In this document: positions 33,787 through 42,807 of the stretch, piece by piece
Layout of the letters: each line of letters opens with the position of its first letter
How positions within the stretch are numbered: the stretch's first letter is position 1
Assembly: GCA_039679385.1 (NCBI GenBank)
Contig: JBDKVB010000067.1
Location: 1-64,000, forward strand
Source of the DNA: Armatimonadia bacterium
GTDB lineage: Bacteria > Armatimonadota > Zipacnadia > Zipacnadales > JABUFB01
DNA length: 64,000 nucleotides
Reading direction: 5' to 3'
Made by a program: the position numbers and the translations under genes
Notes under the pieces: generated by a model
What the model was told of the DNA's origin: nothing
The model's database searches: none
The model's input: the letters and a program-made list of their open reading frames with translations, nothing else

Positions 33787-36651
33787 CTAGAGCTTCCAGA
33801 GCTTCACAGCCAGGTCCGAGGCCAGCTCGGGAAGCTTGAGTTCGAGCTTGCCCCCTGTCACAGTGACGCTCTCGGAGCGTTCTAGTTCACCCTTCCAGGT
33901 CTTCCACCGCTCCAGGCGGTATGCGCCGTCTGCAAGGCCACTGACCTGCAACACGCTGGGAGCGATCGGCTTGACCTCGCCCTGGGAGTAGTTGTACCAG
34001 TCGCTGTCGCGATTCTGGATCCACAGGATCGAGACCGGGTCGGACTTCATCCCGGCAACCAGCAGCCGCGGACGCGCGATGAGCTGACAGCCCGTGAAGG
34101 TCAGGCGCGTTACCTTGACCCAGTCCTTGCCGTCGTTGTCCACGCGGATGCGGTGCTTACCGGCAGGGATGGTGACGCTCAGGTCTGTATCATAGGTTGT
34201 CTCCCACAGCGTCCACTGCTCACGCCAGACACTGCTCTTGCCCAGGTTCTCGCCGCAGGGCAGGTCGAACTGGGCCACCTGCTGATCATCAACCCACACC
34301 TTCAGCAGGCCGGAGTTGGACACCGTCGAGATGTGCAGGACAAACTTGCCCTCCTGTGGGTAGTTGACCACAAAGGTGGGCGGGTTCTTGAGGTCCGCGT
34401 GGCCCTGACCCTGGAGGAGCATCTCGACGGCCGGCTCTCCCTCGACCGTGCCGTCCGGAAGGACAACATACTCGTTGCGGGCGGGCTTGCCCCAGCTCAT
34501 GGCTGTGTTGAGGGCGATATCGCGGGTCTCGACTTGGCGGCTGCGATCCTGGAACTCCGGCTGGGTGGTTTCGAGGGGCTCCCAACGGGTCGTGCCCAGA
34601 GGCAGGTTCTTGGTGAAGTTGGCGATGGCAGTGAAGTGGAAGTAGAGGTCGAGGGGCTCGATGTAGTTCTCGTGCCACCAGGGCATCGGGCCGCCGGCAC
34701 AGAAGCTCGTGAGGCCTGCCCAGAGGGCGTTGTGGATGCCCCAGCCCTGCGGGTCGGTCTTCTCAAAGCCGCCCCTGGCGTTGATGCCGAACTCGCCGAA
34801 GATGTGAGGCTTGGCGAAGCTGTTCCACTGCAGCAGGCTCATCTGCCGCACCGGTTCGGCGACGTTGCCGTCGTTATTGGTGTAAAGGTGAGTTTGCACA
34901 ATATCTATATCCGGGAGTTTCCAATAATCCGGTGGGCCGGTGTGGCCCCAGAAGCTCGTGGTGATCATGTGGCCAAAGGGATCGAGGCCGCGCAGGTACT
35001 CGGACATCTCCCTGGTCCAGGGGAGCTTCTGCTCGTCGGTCGAGCCCTCCCAGCCTTCGATCTCGTTGCCGAACTCCCAGCACAGAACGTTGGGGCTGTA
35101 GCCCCAGCGGGCGACGGTGTAGCGCAGGCGCTTGCGGTAGAGCTCTTTGGCCGTCGGGTTCGTGAAGAAGTCCGCGGGCTTCGCACAAGGGCCGCCGTTG
35201 GCGGCGTTGAAGGGATTGCGGCCCCAGTTGTTCTGCGACCGGAAGTCCTGATGGGTGTCCATGCACATCATGTAGTACATGCCCACCTGCTTCGCCAGGT
35301 CGAGTGAACAGTCCACTCGGGCGGCCGTGTCCTGGCGATACCACCCGAGCTTGTCCGTCCACTCAATGCCCAGGCTTCCCGAGTGCATCCACCAGCGGTT
35401 GTAGTTCTCGCCGGCAGCCGCCATCTTCCGCACGGCCTCCTCGGCGAGCTGGCCCGTGGTGTGATAGGTCGGGAGGTTGTGGCCGATGGCGAAGTACCCG
35501 TCGCCGTTGTCGAAGGCGAAGTAGTGGGGATCGGCCTTGCCGGGACGCAGGAAGCCCTTGCTGTCGCCCGTCACGCACTCGAAGGAGCCAGAACCACCAG
35601 ACACCTTGCCGGTGCGGTCCTTGAGGGTCAGGGTCCAGGTGTACTTGCCCACTTCGGTTGGCGCGAAGCGCACCTGCCACACACCATTCCCGACCGGGCG
35701 CATCATCTCGCGGCCTTCCGAGGCTTCCCGCTGCTGCTGAACCATGAAGAAGCCCGGCACCTGCAGGCGCTTGCCGGAAGGCGCGATGAACTCGGCATCG
35801 AGGGCAACCTGATCGGGGTCGTAGGGGTTCTCGTAGGTCGCGCCCAGGTCAACCGTCAGGTCCAGTCTCTCGTAGCGGCCGACGCGGTCGGCGTTCTGCG
35901 AGACCCCGCGCAGAGCCAAGGGCTCCGTTCCCGCAGTGATCTCGCCCGGGAATCTGTCGGGCAGGTCGGCGAAGGTGACCATGAACTCGCCCTCCACTTT
36001 CTCGGCGGGGTCGAAGTCGGAGGTCAGCAGGCCCATCCGGAAGCCGAAGCTGTCGCCCAGGCTCTCCCGTTCGATGGGACAGGGCTTTGCAGGAATCAGA
36101 CACAAGGCGCGCTTGCCGCCGAGCCCCAGGTACAGCTTCTCCCCCACCGTGTTCACCGGGCTGACCAGCGTCCCAAAGGCCGAAGGAGGCACCCAGAGAC
36201 GCTCCTGACCGGTGAAGGCCGGCTTCTCGCCGAAGAGGTGGAGCCAGAGGGGACCGCGGCTCAACTTCAGGGCCGCCGACTTCTCCAACTGTATCTTGAC
36301 GCGCACGCCTGCCTCTGCCGGGATCATCTGCAAAGAGTACTTGAGGGGCGCTGAGCCGTCCCGTGCGGAGAAGGTACCAGCCATGGAGAGGCTGCCATCG
36401 GCGGCAAGGGTCGCCGGCGTTTCGACCTTGCCACCGGCGAGGGTCTCGTAGAGGTAGTTGTCATGCCACAGGAAGGCGAAGAACCGGACCGTCTTGTCGG
36501 CGGTCCCGGCGTACCAGATGCCTTTGTCGAAGCGGACCACCTCATCCCCGCGTTTGAGGACGAAACCTGATCCATCGGCCTGGAAACCTTGCTGAGCGTT
36601 GGCGAGGAGCGGTAGGGACACGAGAAGAGCGACGATCCAGCGGCTCGGCAT
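33787..36651 (-). CDS. Secreted DUF5060-containing glycoside hydrolase (clan GH-A-like barrel)
   Basis: A 954-residue exported protein (signal peptide WIVALLVSLPLLANAQ). Residues ~20-240 are a beta-rich N-terminal module; ~255-370 match DUF5060 (YERLDLTVDLGATYENPYDP, EVGKYTWTLTLKDRTGK). A TIM-barrel follows (~380-690) with CWEFGNEIEGW (Glu530, likely acid/base) and HIFGEFGINARGG (Glu620, likely nucleophile), as in GH5-like enzymes. Residues ~710-860 resemble a carbohydrate-binding jelly roll (AGKHRIRVDNDGKDWV). The linkage cut is not deducible; xylan, mannan or a glucan are possible. Start ATG 36651, 5 bases after GGGAGG. In a leftward series with GH10 downstream and a DUF1559-like gene upstream. 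Confidence 0.75.
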   Translation of the reverse strand: MPSRWIVALLVSLPLLANAQQGFQADGSGFVLKRGDEVVRFDKGIWYAGTADKTVRFFAFLWHDNYLYETLAGGKVETPATLAADGSLSMAGTFSARDGSAPLKYSLQMIPAEAGVRVKIQLEKSAALKLSRGPLWLHLFGEKPAFTGQERLWVPPSAFGTLVSPVNTVGEKLYLGLGGKRALCLIPAKPCPIERESLGDSFGFRMGLLTSDFDPAEKVEGEFMVTFADLPDRFPGEITAGTEPLALRGVSQNADRVGRYERLDLTVDLGATYENPYDPDQVALDAEFIAPSGKRLQVPGFFMVQQQREASEGREMMRPVGNGVWQVRFAPTEVGKYTWTLTLKDRTGKVSGGSGSFECVTGDSKGFLRPGKADPHYFAFDNGDGYFAIGHNLPTYHTTGQLAEEAVRKMAAAGENYNRWWMHSGSLGIEWTDKLGWYRQDTAARVDCSLDLAKQVGMYYMMCMDTHQDFRSQNNWGRNPFNAANGGPCAKPADFFTNPTAKELYRKRLRYTVARWGYSPNVLCWEFGNEIEGWEGSTDEQKLPWTREMSEYLRGLDPFGHMITTSFWGHTGPPDYWKLPDIDIVQTHLYTNNDGNVAEPVRQMSLLQWNSFAKPHIFGEFGINARGGFEKTDPQGWGIHNALWAGLTSFCAGGPMPWWHENYIEPLDLYFHFTAIANFTKNLPLGTTRWEPLETTQPEFQDRSRQVETRDIALNTAMSWGKPARNEYVVLPDGTVEGEPAVEMLLQGQGHADLKNPPTFVVNYPQEGKFVLHISTVSNSGLLKVWVDDQQVAQFDLPCGENLGKSSVWREQWTLWETTYDTDLSVTIPAGKHRIRVDNDGKDWVKVTRLTFTGCQLIARPRLLVAGMKSDPVSILWIQNRDSDWYNYSQGEVKPIAPSVLQVSGLADGAYRLERWKTWKGELERSESVTVTGGKLELKLPELASDLAVKLWKL

Positions 36652-36739
36652 GGGAACCTCCCTGGTGAAGACGCGCAACCGCTCACGGCAGTCAAAGAGG
36701 GCTGCCGTGAGCCGGTCGGGTGCTATAAGCTGGGGTATC

Positions 36740-37636
36740 TTAGGGCTTGGCGCGCTGGAGTATCTCCCTGGCTTCCAGCACGGTCACCCACTTGCAGTGT
36801 CCATCGGCGAAGCCAAGGTTCACCCCGCCGTTGTGGACTCCTCCTTCAGGGATATCTTTCGCGCTCCCCAGCGGATTCCCATCCTGGAGGTTCGCCTCGA
36901 GGAGCAGAACCGTCTCAGCCGGCGCGTCGATCTTCTTGAGGTTCACGCCGACCAGGGCCTCGTTGAAGGCGTAGCCGATCTTCTGCCCCGGCCGCGAGGG
37001 ACAGAGGAGGACCTGCGCATTGCCGAGGTAAGGGGCGGTGTCCTTCACCCAGGTCTTCGTCGGCAGGCGTTCGTCCCAGTCCTGGGCGTACATGAGGAAG
37101 GCGAGGCAGAGCTGCTTGAGGTTGGACAAGCACGAGGACTGCTGCGCCTTCTCCTTCGCTTGCCCCATCATGGGCTCGAGTATGGCCTTCAGCGCGGGGT
37201 TGTCGGTGCCCTGGCGGTAGGGGAGCTTCGCCTCGACCTTCATGGTCGCTGTGTTGATCTTGTACAGGACACCATTCTCGGCGATGAAGGCGAAGTCGCC
37301 CTCATGCCACGAGACGGGTTGCCCCGCGGGCTGGCTCATGGCGTTCTTCATGAACATCAGGCCCATGAAGTCCTCAGGACTGCCGCCGCCCTCACGCGAC
37401 ATCATCAGGTACGGGATGAGCCAGGAAGTGTCACCGCCCTGGGTCAGGAGCGAGAGCAGAAGGGCTTCGTTGTCCATTGCCGCCCCGGGGCCCTGGCCCT
37501 GGAACTCACCTGGAGGACCTGGTGGTCCGCCCGCTGGTCCCCCCGGCGGTGGAGGTGGCGGTTCGGGCGGCTGAGCTAGAGCAAGGGAGCAGAGGCACAC
37601 GGCGATCGCACAGGTCAACAGCACTATCCTCGACAT
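36740..37636 (-). CDS. Exported DUF1559-like (H-X9-DG) protein
   Basis: A 298-residue protein. It opens with an ordinary Sec signal peptide (MSRIVLLTCAIAVCLCSLALAQ) and a Pro/Gly-rich stretch (about 23-55), not a type IV prepilin leader. Residues ~165-290 look like the C-terminal half of DUF1559/prepilin-like proteins: QSSCLSNLKQLCLAFLMYAQ, DWDERLPT, VLLCPSRPG, and the closing H-X9-DG motif in HNGGVNLGFADGHCKWV. Residues ~60-160 are unique. Proteins of this type are abundant in Planctomycetes, Verrucomicrobia and Armatimonadota, with unknown roles near carbohydrate genes. Start ATG 37636 with a GGGGG tract 7 bases upstream; a longer start (37687) has no such site. Confidence 0.7.
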   Translation of the reverse strand: MSRIVLLTCAIAVCLCSLALAQPPEPPPPPPGGPAGGPPGPPGEFQGQGPGAAMDNEALLLSLLTQGGDTSWLIPYLMMSREGGGSPEDFMGLMFMKNAMSQPAGQPVSWHEGDFAFIAENGVLYKINTATMKVEAKLPYRQGTDNPALKAILEPMMGQAKEKAQQSSCLSNLKQLCLAFLMYAQDWDERLPTKTWVKDTAPYLGNAQVLLCPSRPGQKIGYAFNEALVGVNLKKIDAPAETVLLLEANLQDGNPLGSAKDIPEGGVHNGGVNLGFADGHCKWVTVLEAREILQRAKP

Positions 37637-37821
37637 CGTGTTTCCCCCTGTCATGGGGCCACCGCATGGGTGGCTGAACTGGTACAATCCTCGTCCCTCT
37701 TCAACACAACTTGTGAACCGAAAGCCTGACGAGGAACGCCCGCGTGGCGTTCGGAGTCGTCCACCATGGAAGAGACGCTCAGGCAGTGCTCTTTTGTCTG
37801 CCCCGTGGCGTGTGCGGAGGG

Positions 37822-40800
37822 TTAGCGCTCTGAACTCAGGTAAGCCTTCAGGTTCGCCAGGTAGCGCGTCGCCACGGGGTCATGTTGCAGCGCGTAGTCT
37901 GACAGTTCCACGGCAATCAGTGTTCCCGCACCTTTCCTCATCTCGAAACAGGTGACGCCGTAGTGCGACTGTAGGTCCTGCGGCTTCTTGAGGTACCCGT
38001 GCGGCCAGACTGTGTAGGCCAGAGTTCTCACTTTGGCCTGGGGCTTGAGCACATAGGCACCTTCGCACACGTGGGGCACGCCGTCACCCTCTACGCTCAG
38101 CCAGGATAGGTCCAGAGGTTCGAGGCCGTCGAAGACCCGATGGGTCTCGTCGTCAAGGTTGGCGATCTCAACGACCCGCGCGCGGTAGTCTGCGACGACG
38201 TCGGGAAGCAGGCTCTTGAGCGCGCTCCCCGCATTCAGCACCAGAACCTTGCCACCAGCCTCCACGAAGCGAGACAGTTCACCGGGGTCCTGACCCGCTG
38301 CCTCCTGGGGTCCTCGGATCACTCGCAGCCCCGGCGCCGAGGGGAGCTGTGCCCAGGAAGGCATCGCCAACAAGAGTTCATAGGTGTTCTCAGAAACGAC
38401 CTCCTTCCTAGACCTCAACTCCAGGCGCAGCCGATACGTTCCCCTGGGCGCGGGGAGATTCTCCGGGAGCTTCAGCGAGAGGTCGCGCCAGGTGTTCCCG
38501 TAGTAGGGAATCGCCGGTACGGCTACCTCGGTCTGTGCAAGGGAGTGGCCGTCGGGGTCCTCCAGTCGGACCAGGAGGGCGCCTTCGGGAAGGTCGCCGC
38601 GGATCCGGTCGTCGTTGACCACGCACACACGACCTGAGAGGGTGTCTCCGGCGAAGTAGTGGCGGTTGCGTAGCTCCAGGCTCACGAGCACGGGCTGCAG
38701 CGCCGTCTGCATGGCCTTGTACGCCGGATAGGGCGCGATCCGGTCGGCGTCGTAGCTGTTACGCCACCAGTTCGTGTTGGCGAAGTGCAGCAGACCGCAG
38801 AGCTTGTCGCGCTCACGCCGAGCCAACTCGGCCAGTTCCTTGCTCAGGAAAGCATGGCGCGATAGGAACAGCCCGGCGTCGCGGTCCTCGTAGGCCCAGT
38901 CGCCGCACCAGGCCTGCGGCACGTAGTGCAGGTCGATGTACTTGCGGGTTGGATGGCCGGAGTCGTTGTTGGGGTACCCCTGGCTGAACTCCTGGCTGAT
39001 GGCGGGCCGTGTGCCGGTGAAACGTGCCTCGATCTTGCGCCCGTACAGAGCGAAGGGCGAGGCCGAATACCATCCGAAGTACTGGTGGGTGTCGTCGATG
39101 TCGCCGTCGTCGTAGCCTGCGGGACCGACCTCCCGGGCGTAGACCGCCGCATCGCGCACATAGCCGGAGTCGGGCACGATCGGTCGCGAGGGATCAGCCT
39201 GCCGCATCGCGTGGATCAGCTCGGTCGCGATGCGCCACTTCTCCGCACGTCTGGCCGGGTCGGTGTCGCGGTACCAATAGCTCTCGTTGTTGAGCGTCCA
39301 CATCAGAATGCAGGGGTGGTTGCGCATTGCGCGGAGGATGTCGGTCCACTCGGTCTTCCAGGCCTGCACGAGTTCGGGTGAGATGACCGCGCTGTTGTCG
39401 ATGTTCACCCAGGGCCAGATGCCCTCCATGCTTACGCCAACACCCTCCTCGTCGGCGGCGTTCAGCCAAGTCTCCGTGAAGGAGGACCCGTGTGTACGCG
39501 TGACCAGGGTGTTGCCCTCGTGCATCAGGCGTAGGAAGGTGTGGGCGAGCTTGGGGTCGTTGGGTTTGAGGCCACTGGGGCAATGGTTCGCGCCCCGCAG
39601 CCAGTAGGGCTGGCCGTTGAGGTAGAGGCGGTTGCCCCGCACCTCGAAGGTCCGGAAGCCGACGGGAACCTTGACCCGGTCGAGGACTTTGCCCGAAGCT
39701 GCCTCGGACAGGGCCAACTCGAGGCCATACAGATTCGGTTGTTCGGGGCTCCACAGCTTCGGCTTGAGGTCGGCGACCTGGAGCCGGTACCGGTCTTGCG
39801 GTGTCTGGCCGACGGTCACGGGCCTGGCATCGCGGTACAGCGTCTCACCGGTCTTGCGGTCGGTGATGACTGCCGCCAGTTGACAGGCGACTGGTGCCGT
39901 CTGGGCGCCACCGAAGGTCACGTCGGCGTCGAGTCCCGTCAGCGAAGGCGTCACCTGGACCTCGCGCAGGTAGCGGGGATCGGTGACGACCAGCTCCACC
40001 GGCTGCCAGATGCCCAGGTTGCGGTTGTACATGCCATGGGGCAACCCGGTGAGCATGTCGCGGGTGATCTGCATGGTCACCGCCACTCCCAGGACCTCGG
40101 CGGGATCGCCCGCTCCCTGGTAGTTGGCCTGGCTCGCGAGGACAGTCAGGCAGTTGAGCTCCCCCGGGCGGAGGGCTGAGGTCGCGTCCAGCTCGAAGGG
40201 CGCGAACATGCCCACATGCCCGCCGAGGTGCTGACCATTGAGCCAGACCTCACAGGTGGCGGCGACGGCCCCGAACCGCAGACGCACGCTCTTGCCGGAG
40301 TAGTCGGCCGGCACCTGCAGCCACTGGCGATACCAGGCCGAAGTGGTGCGGTCGTAGTCGAAGGTCAGGGCATCACAGCGTGCCTTCTCCTGGCGAACCC
40401 AGTTGTCGGAGGTGCCCTCGCTGGGCGCATAGATCCACCAGTTGGCGGGCTTGAGGAAGGCCGGAACCGGCATCACGTGCCAGCCATCGTCTGCGGCGGT
40501 CGGGTCGTAGGGGTGCAGGCCGGCAGGCCGGTCCTGATCCGGCAGTAGCAGCCAGTTCCCGCCCAGATCGACGCGGGTTCGTCCTGGCAGAGCCGAAGGA
40601 AGCTGAAGTGGACGGTATGCTGCCCGGGCACCGGCTCTTGATAGACGGGAGGCCTCGGCCCTGGCCTCAGCATCCGCCTGCGTCAGCGCCTGGGCTGCCT
40701 GCTCGGCCCGCCACTGCTCCGAGGTGACGGCGAACTTGTCCGGGACCGCCGCTCGGGGCTCCAGCGAGAACCAATTGAGGGCGCCGCCGGAACCACTCTC

Positions 40801-41817
40801 AGGGTGCCTGGCTCGGAAGATGAACTGGAACTTGCCGTCGGCGACCGTAACCGGGCGCTGCAGAACATGATAGGTATCAGCTCGTAGCTCCAGGTTCACG
40901 CTGGGAACCATCTCCCCCTGGACGTAGACCTCCATGTGTGAGGCGAAGCCGGGGTCTCCACCAACCATCGTCAGCACGTAGTCGCCCCGTCGGCACTCCA
41001 GCACGAAGCCGGCGCTGTAGGTGCCATGGGCGAGTGCAGCCACGGTGTCCCGGCGCTTGTCGGGGTTCAGCTTGCGTTCGCGCATCAGGGAGGTCATGTC
41101 GGAGGTCCAGCCGTAGCCGCGCTCGTGGGTGTAGGGAGAGCCATCGGCCGGCAGGTACCCGTCCACAAGGGTATAGGACATCGGCTGGAAGTTGACTCGC
41201 AGCGCTTCGGGTGAGGGCTCCTCTTCGGTGCCGGTGGAGACTGTTGGTTGCCCGGTGACCTGCACGCTTTCGAACCGTGCGGAGAAGGGGCCACCACCGA
41301 GGCCAATCAGGCCAGGACCTAGCGGCCGGTCATCGGTGACACGCAGGCTTGGTCGCGGGTCATCGCCCACCCAGACCGACAGGAAGGCGCCCTTCGCCAC
41401 AACTCGGATCTGGTAGGTCACCTCAGGCTGCGGCGTGAACCCGAGGGGCTGCGCAGCCAGGGCGCGATCCTCACCGCCGGGGCTGAAGCGGAAGAGGAGC
41501 AGGTCGTTGCAGTTGTTCCCGCGCAGGGCCAGGGCGTAGTGGGTATCGTCGTCGGTGTAGCGGAAGCGCAGCCAGATCTCGCCGTCGGAGTGCATCCGCG
41601 CGCGCACGGTCAAGTCCAGGTCACCGAAGCGCTGCTGCGGCCACAGCGCCATCTTGCCCCGCAACTCAAGAGCGCCCTGGGACACGGTGGCCTCGCCCCG
41701 ACGGGTGAGGCTCCATTGAGACAGGTCCTTCACGGGCAGTTGGGCGGAAGAGGCAGAGGAGACGGCCAGGGTCAGCAGGGATAGGGGAATCGCAGCCCGA
41801 CAGAAGCGTCGCAACAC
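37822..41817 (-). CDS. Secreted multidomain GH2-like beta-glycosidase
   Basis: A 1331-residue exported enzyme. Signal peptide LRRFCRAAIPLSLLTLAVSSASSAQ region; ~35-190 a LamG/DUF1080-like beta sandwich (FGDLDLTVRARMHSDGEIW); ~200-420 further beta modules; ~480-640 the GH2 sugar-binding domain (WYRQWLQVPADYSGKSVRL, GHVGMFAPFELDATSA); then GH2 immunoglobulin-like and TIM-barrel domains. Likely acid/base is Glu845 in WTLNNESYW and likely nucleophile Glu943 in AISQEFSQG. The final ~250 residues are accessory. Specificity (galactosidase, mannosidase, glucuronidase) cannot be set. Start: GTG 41817 with GAGGGA 9 bases upstream; the frame continues to 42258 but there it overlaps the phosphoesterase gene and is not coding. 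Confidence 0.8.
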   Translation of the reverse strand: MLRRFCRAAIPLSLLTLAVSSASSAQLPVKDLSQWSLTRRGEATVSQGALELRGKMALWPQQRFGDLDLTVRARMHSDGEIWLRFRYTDDDTHYALALRGNNCNDLLLFRFSPGGEDRALAAQPLGFTPQPEVTYQIRVVAKGAFLSVWVGDDPRPSLRVTDDRPLGPGLIGLGGGPFSARFESVQVTGQPTVSTGTEEEPSPEALRVNFQPMSYTLVDGYLPADGSPYTHERGYGWTSDMTSLMRERKLNPDKRRDTVAALAHGTYSAGFVLECRRGDYVLTMVGGDPGFASHMEVYVQGEMVPSVNLELRADTYHVLQRPVTVADGKFQFIFRARHPESGSGGALNWFSLEPRAAVPDKFAVTSEQWRAEQAAQALTQADAEARAEASRLSRAGARAAYRPLQLPSALPGRTRVDLGGNWLLLPDQDRPAGLHPYDPTAADDGWHVMPVPAFLKPANWWIYAPSEGTSDNWVRQEKARCDALTFDYDRTTSAWYRQWLQVPADYSGKSVRLRFGAVAATCEVWLNGQHLGGHVGMFAPFELDATSALRPGELNCLTVLASQANYQGAGDPAEVLGVAVTMQITRDMLTGLPHGMYNRNLGIWQPVELVVTDPRYLREVQVTPSLTGLDADVTFGGAQTAPVACQLAAVITDRKTGETLYRDARPVTVGQTPQDRYRLQVADLKPKLWSPEQPNLYGLELALSEAASGKVLDRVKVPVGFRTFEVRGNRLYLNGQPYWLRGANHCPSGLKPNDPKLAHTFLRLMHEGNTLVTRTHGSSFTETWLNAADEEGVGVSMEGIWPWVNIDNSAVISPELVQAWKTEWTDILRAMRNHPCILMWTLNNESYWYRDTDPARRAEKWRIATELIHAMRQADPSRPIVPDSGYVRDAAVYAREVGPAGYDDGDIDDTHQYFGWYSASPFALYGRKIEARFTGTRPAISQEFSQGYPNNDSGHPTRKYIDLHYVPQAWCGDWAYEDRDAGLFLSRHAFLSKELAELARRERDKLCGLLHFANTNWWRNSYDADRIAPYPAYKAMQTALQPVLVSLELRNRHYFAGDTLSGRVCVVNDDRIRGDLPEGALLVRLEDPDGHSLAQTEVAVPAIPYYGNTWRDLSLKLPENLPAPRGTYRLRLELRSRKEVVSENTYELLLAMPSWAQLPSAPGLRVIRGPQEAAGQDPGELSRFVEAGGKVLVLNAGSALKSLLPDVVADYRARVVEIANLDDETHRVFDGLEPLDLSWLSVEGDGVPHVCEGAYVLKPQAKVRTLAYTVWPHGYLKKPQDLQSHYGVTCFEMRKGAGTLIAVELSDYALQHDPVATRYLANLKAYLSSER

Positions 41818-41873
41818 CTTGCTCACTCCCTCAAGGTCTGATGGCAACTCCAGGCTGACGTGTGACAGCTTCG

Positions 41874-42737
41874 TCAACCCAGCACGGCAGACCTGCGGGG
41901 AGCACGAACCTGCGCCTGTTTCTGGGTGCGGAGAAGGGGCTGAAAGGGGGTGAACCGGTACCCTAGGCCGCGGTCGCGCGAACGGCACTTCAGATAGCCC
42001 TTCTGGGTGGTGGCGTCGTGGTTGGCCTTCCACGGGGACAGGCAGGTGCAGGTGGTCAGGCCCACAGACCCGTGGGTGCCGGAGGTCTGGGCGTGGAAGT
42101 GGCCGCTGAGAATGTGGCGCAGATCGTGGCCGGAGAAGAGGGCGAAGACCTCGTCGGCATTGGCCAGGCAACCGGGGACGCTGGCTGCAAGGGGGAAATG
42201 CGTGAAAGCGACGATCGGACGGTCTGAGGGCAGTTCGGCGATCTGGGTCGCCAGCCACTGCAGCACCTCGTCGGTCACCTCGACCCGAGTCACTTGTCCG
42301 CCGCGCGTGGAGTCGAAGCCCAGGAAGGTCCAGCCGTCATGCTCAAAGGCCACGTTTCTGACCCCCAGCACCGTATCCCAGGTCGTCTGCTGGGTGAGGT
42401 TGTCATGGTTGCCCGGGACCGCATACCAGGGCTTGCCGATGCCGTCGAGAAGCGACTTGATGGTCAGCAACTGGGCTGAGGAGCCGTTCTCGGTCAGATC
42501 GCCGGAGATCGTGACGAACTCGACCTCAGGGTCGGCGCCAAGCTTCGCTGCAAGGGCCTCGAAGTACACCACATCGGCCTCATCGCGGAAGTGCAGGTCG
42601 TTGAGAGCGGCAAAGCCAAAACCGGCACTGGGTGGCCCACCCTTGCCACTGCCGCAACCGCCCAGCGCGGCACCCAACAGCGATAGGCCACAAGAGCGCA
42701 GGAACAGGCGTCGGTTGAAGGTCCTTGGCTGCGAAAT
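41874..42737 (-). CDS. Tat-exported calcineurin-like metallophosphoesterase lipoprotein, ATT start
   Basis: A 287-residue phosphoesterase. Signal: RTFNRRLFLRSCGLSLLGAA has a twin-arginine motif and is followed by LGGC, a lipobox. Metal motifs: NDLHFRDE (D-x-H), ISGDLTENG (GD), VPGNHD (GNH), FTHFPL (H) and LSGHFHAQ (GHxH). Substrate unknown (nucleotide, sugar phosphate or phospholipid). No ATG, GTG or TTG lies between GGAGG (42745-42749) and the signal peptide; the in-frame codon 7 bases after it is ATT 42737. The alternative, TTG 42800, lacks a Shine-Dalgarno and would add 21 non-signal residues. It starts 70 bases after cysK on the same strand. Confidence 0.8.
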   Translation of the reverse strand: MSQPRTFNRRLFLRSCGLSLLGAALGGCGSGKGGPPSAGFGFAALNDLHFRDEADVVYFEALAAKLGADPEVEFVTISGDLTENGSSAQLLTIKSLLDGIGKPWYAVPGNHDNLTQQTTWDTVLGVRNVAFEHDGWTFLGFDSTRGGQVTRVEVTDEVLQWLATQIAELPSDRPIVAFTHFPLAASVPGCLANADEVFALFSGHDLRHILSGHFHAQTSGTHGSVGLTTCTCLSPWKANHDATTQKGYLKCRSRDRGLGYRFTPFQPLLRTQKQAQVRAPRRSAVLG

Positions 42738-42744
42738 GGCGCTT

Positions 42745-42749
42745 CCTCC
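42745..42749 (-). promoter_or_regulatory. Shine-Dalgarno positioned for an ATT start codon
   Basis: GGAGG read leftward, 7 bases before ATT 42737. It is the only good ribosome-binding site near the 5' end of the phosphoesterase gene. Confidence 0.55.
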
Positions 42750-42807
42750 GTTCCTGTCGAGGGCAGTCCAACTCGGCAAGCGGGCCCTGCCGCATCCCAA
42801 GAGTCAC

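Noticed and set aside
37734-37752. GAACGCC/GGCGTTC inverted repeat between the GH2-like and DUF1559 genes
   Set aside because: Only 7 bp, 5-base loop and no T tract; not distinguishable from chance.
41818-42258. 147-codon N-terminal extension of the GH2-like gene
   Set aside because: Overlaps the phosphoesterase in another frame and is not signal-like; a good ribosome site and signal peptide start at GTG 41817.
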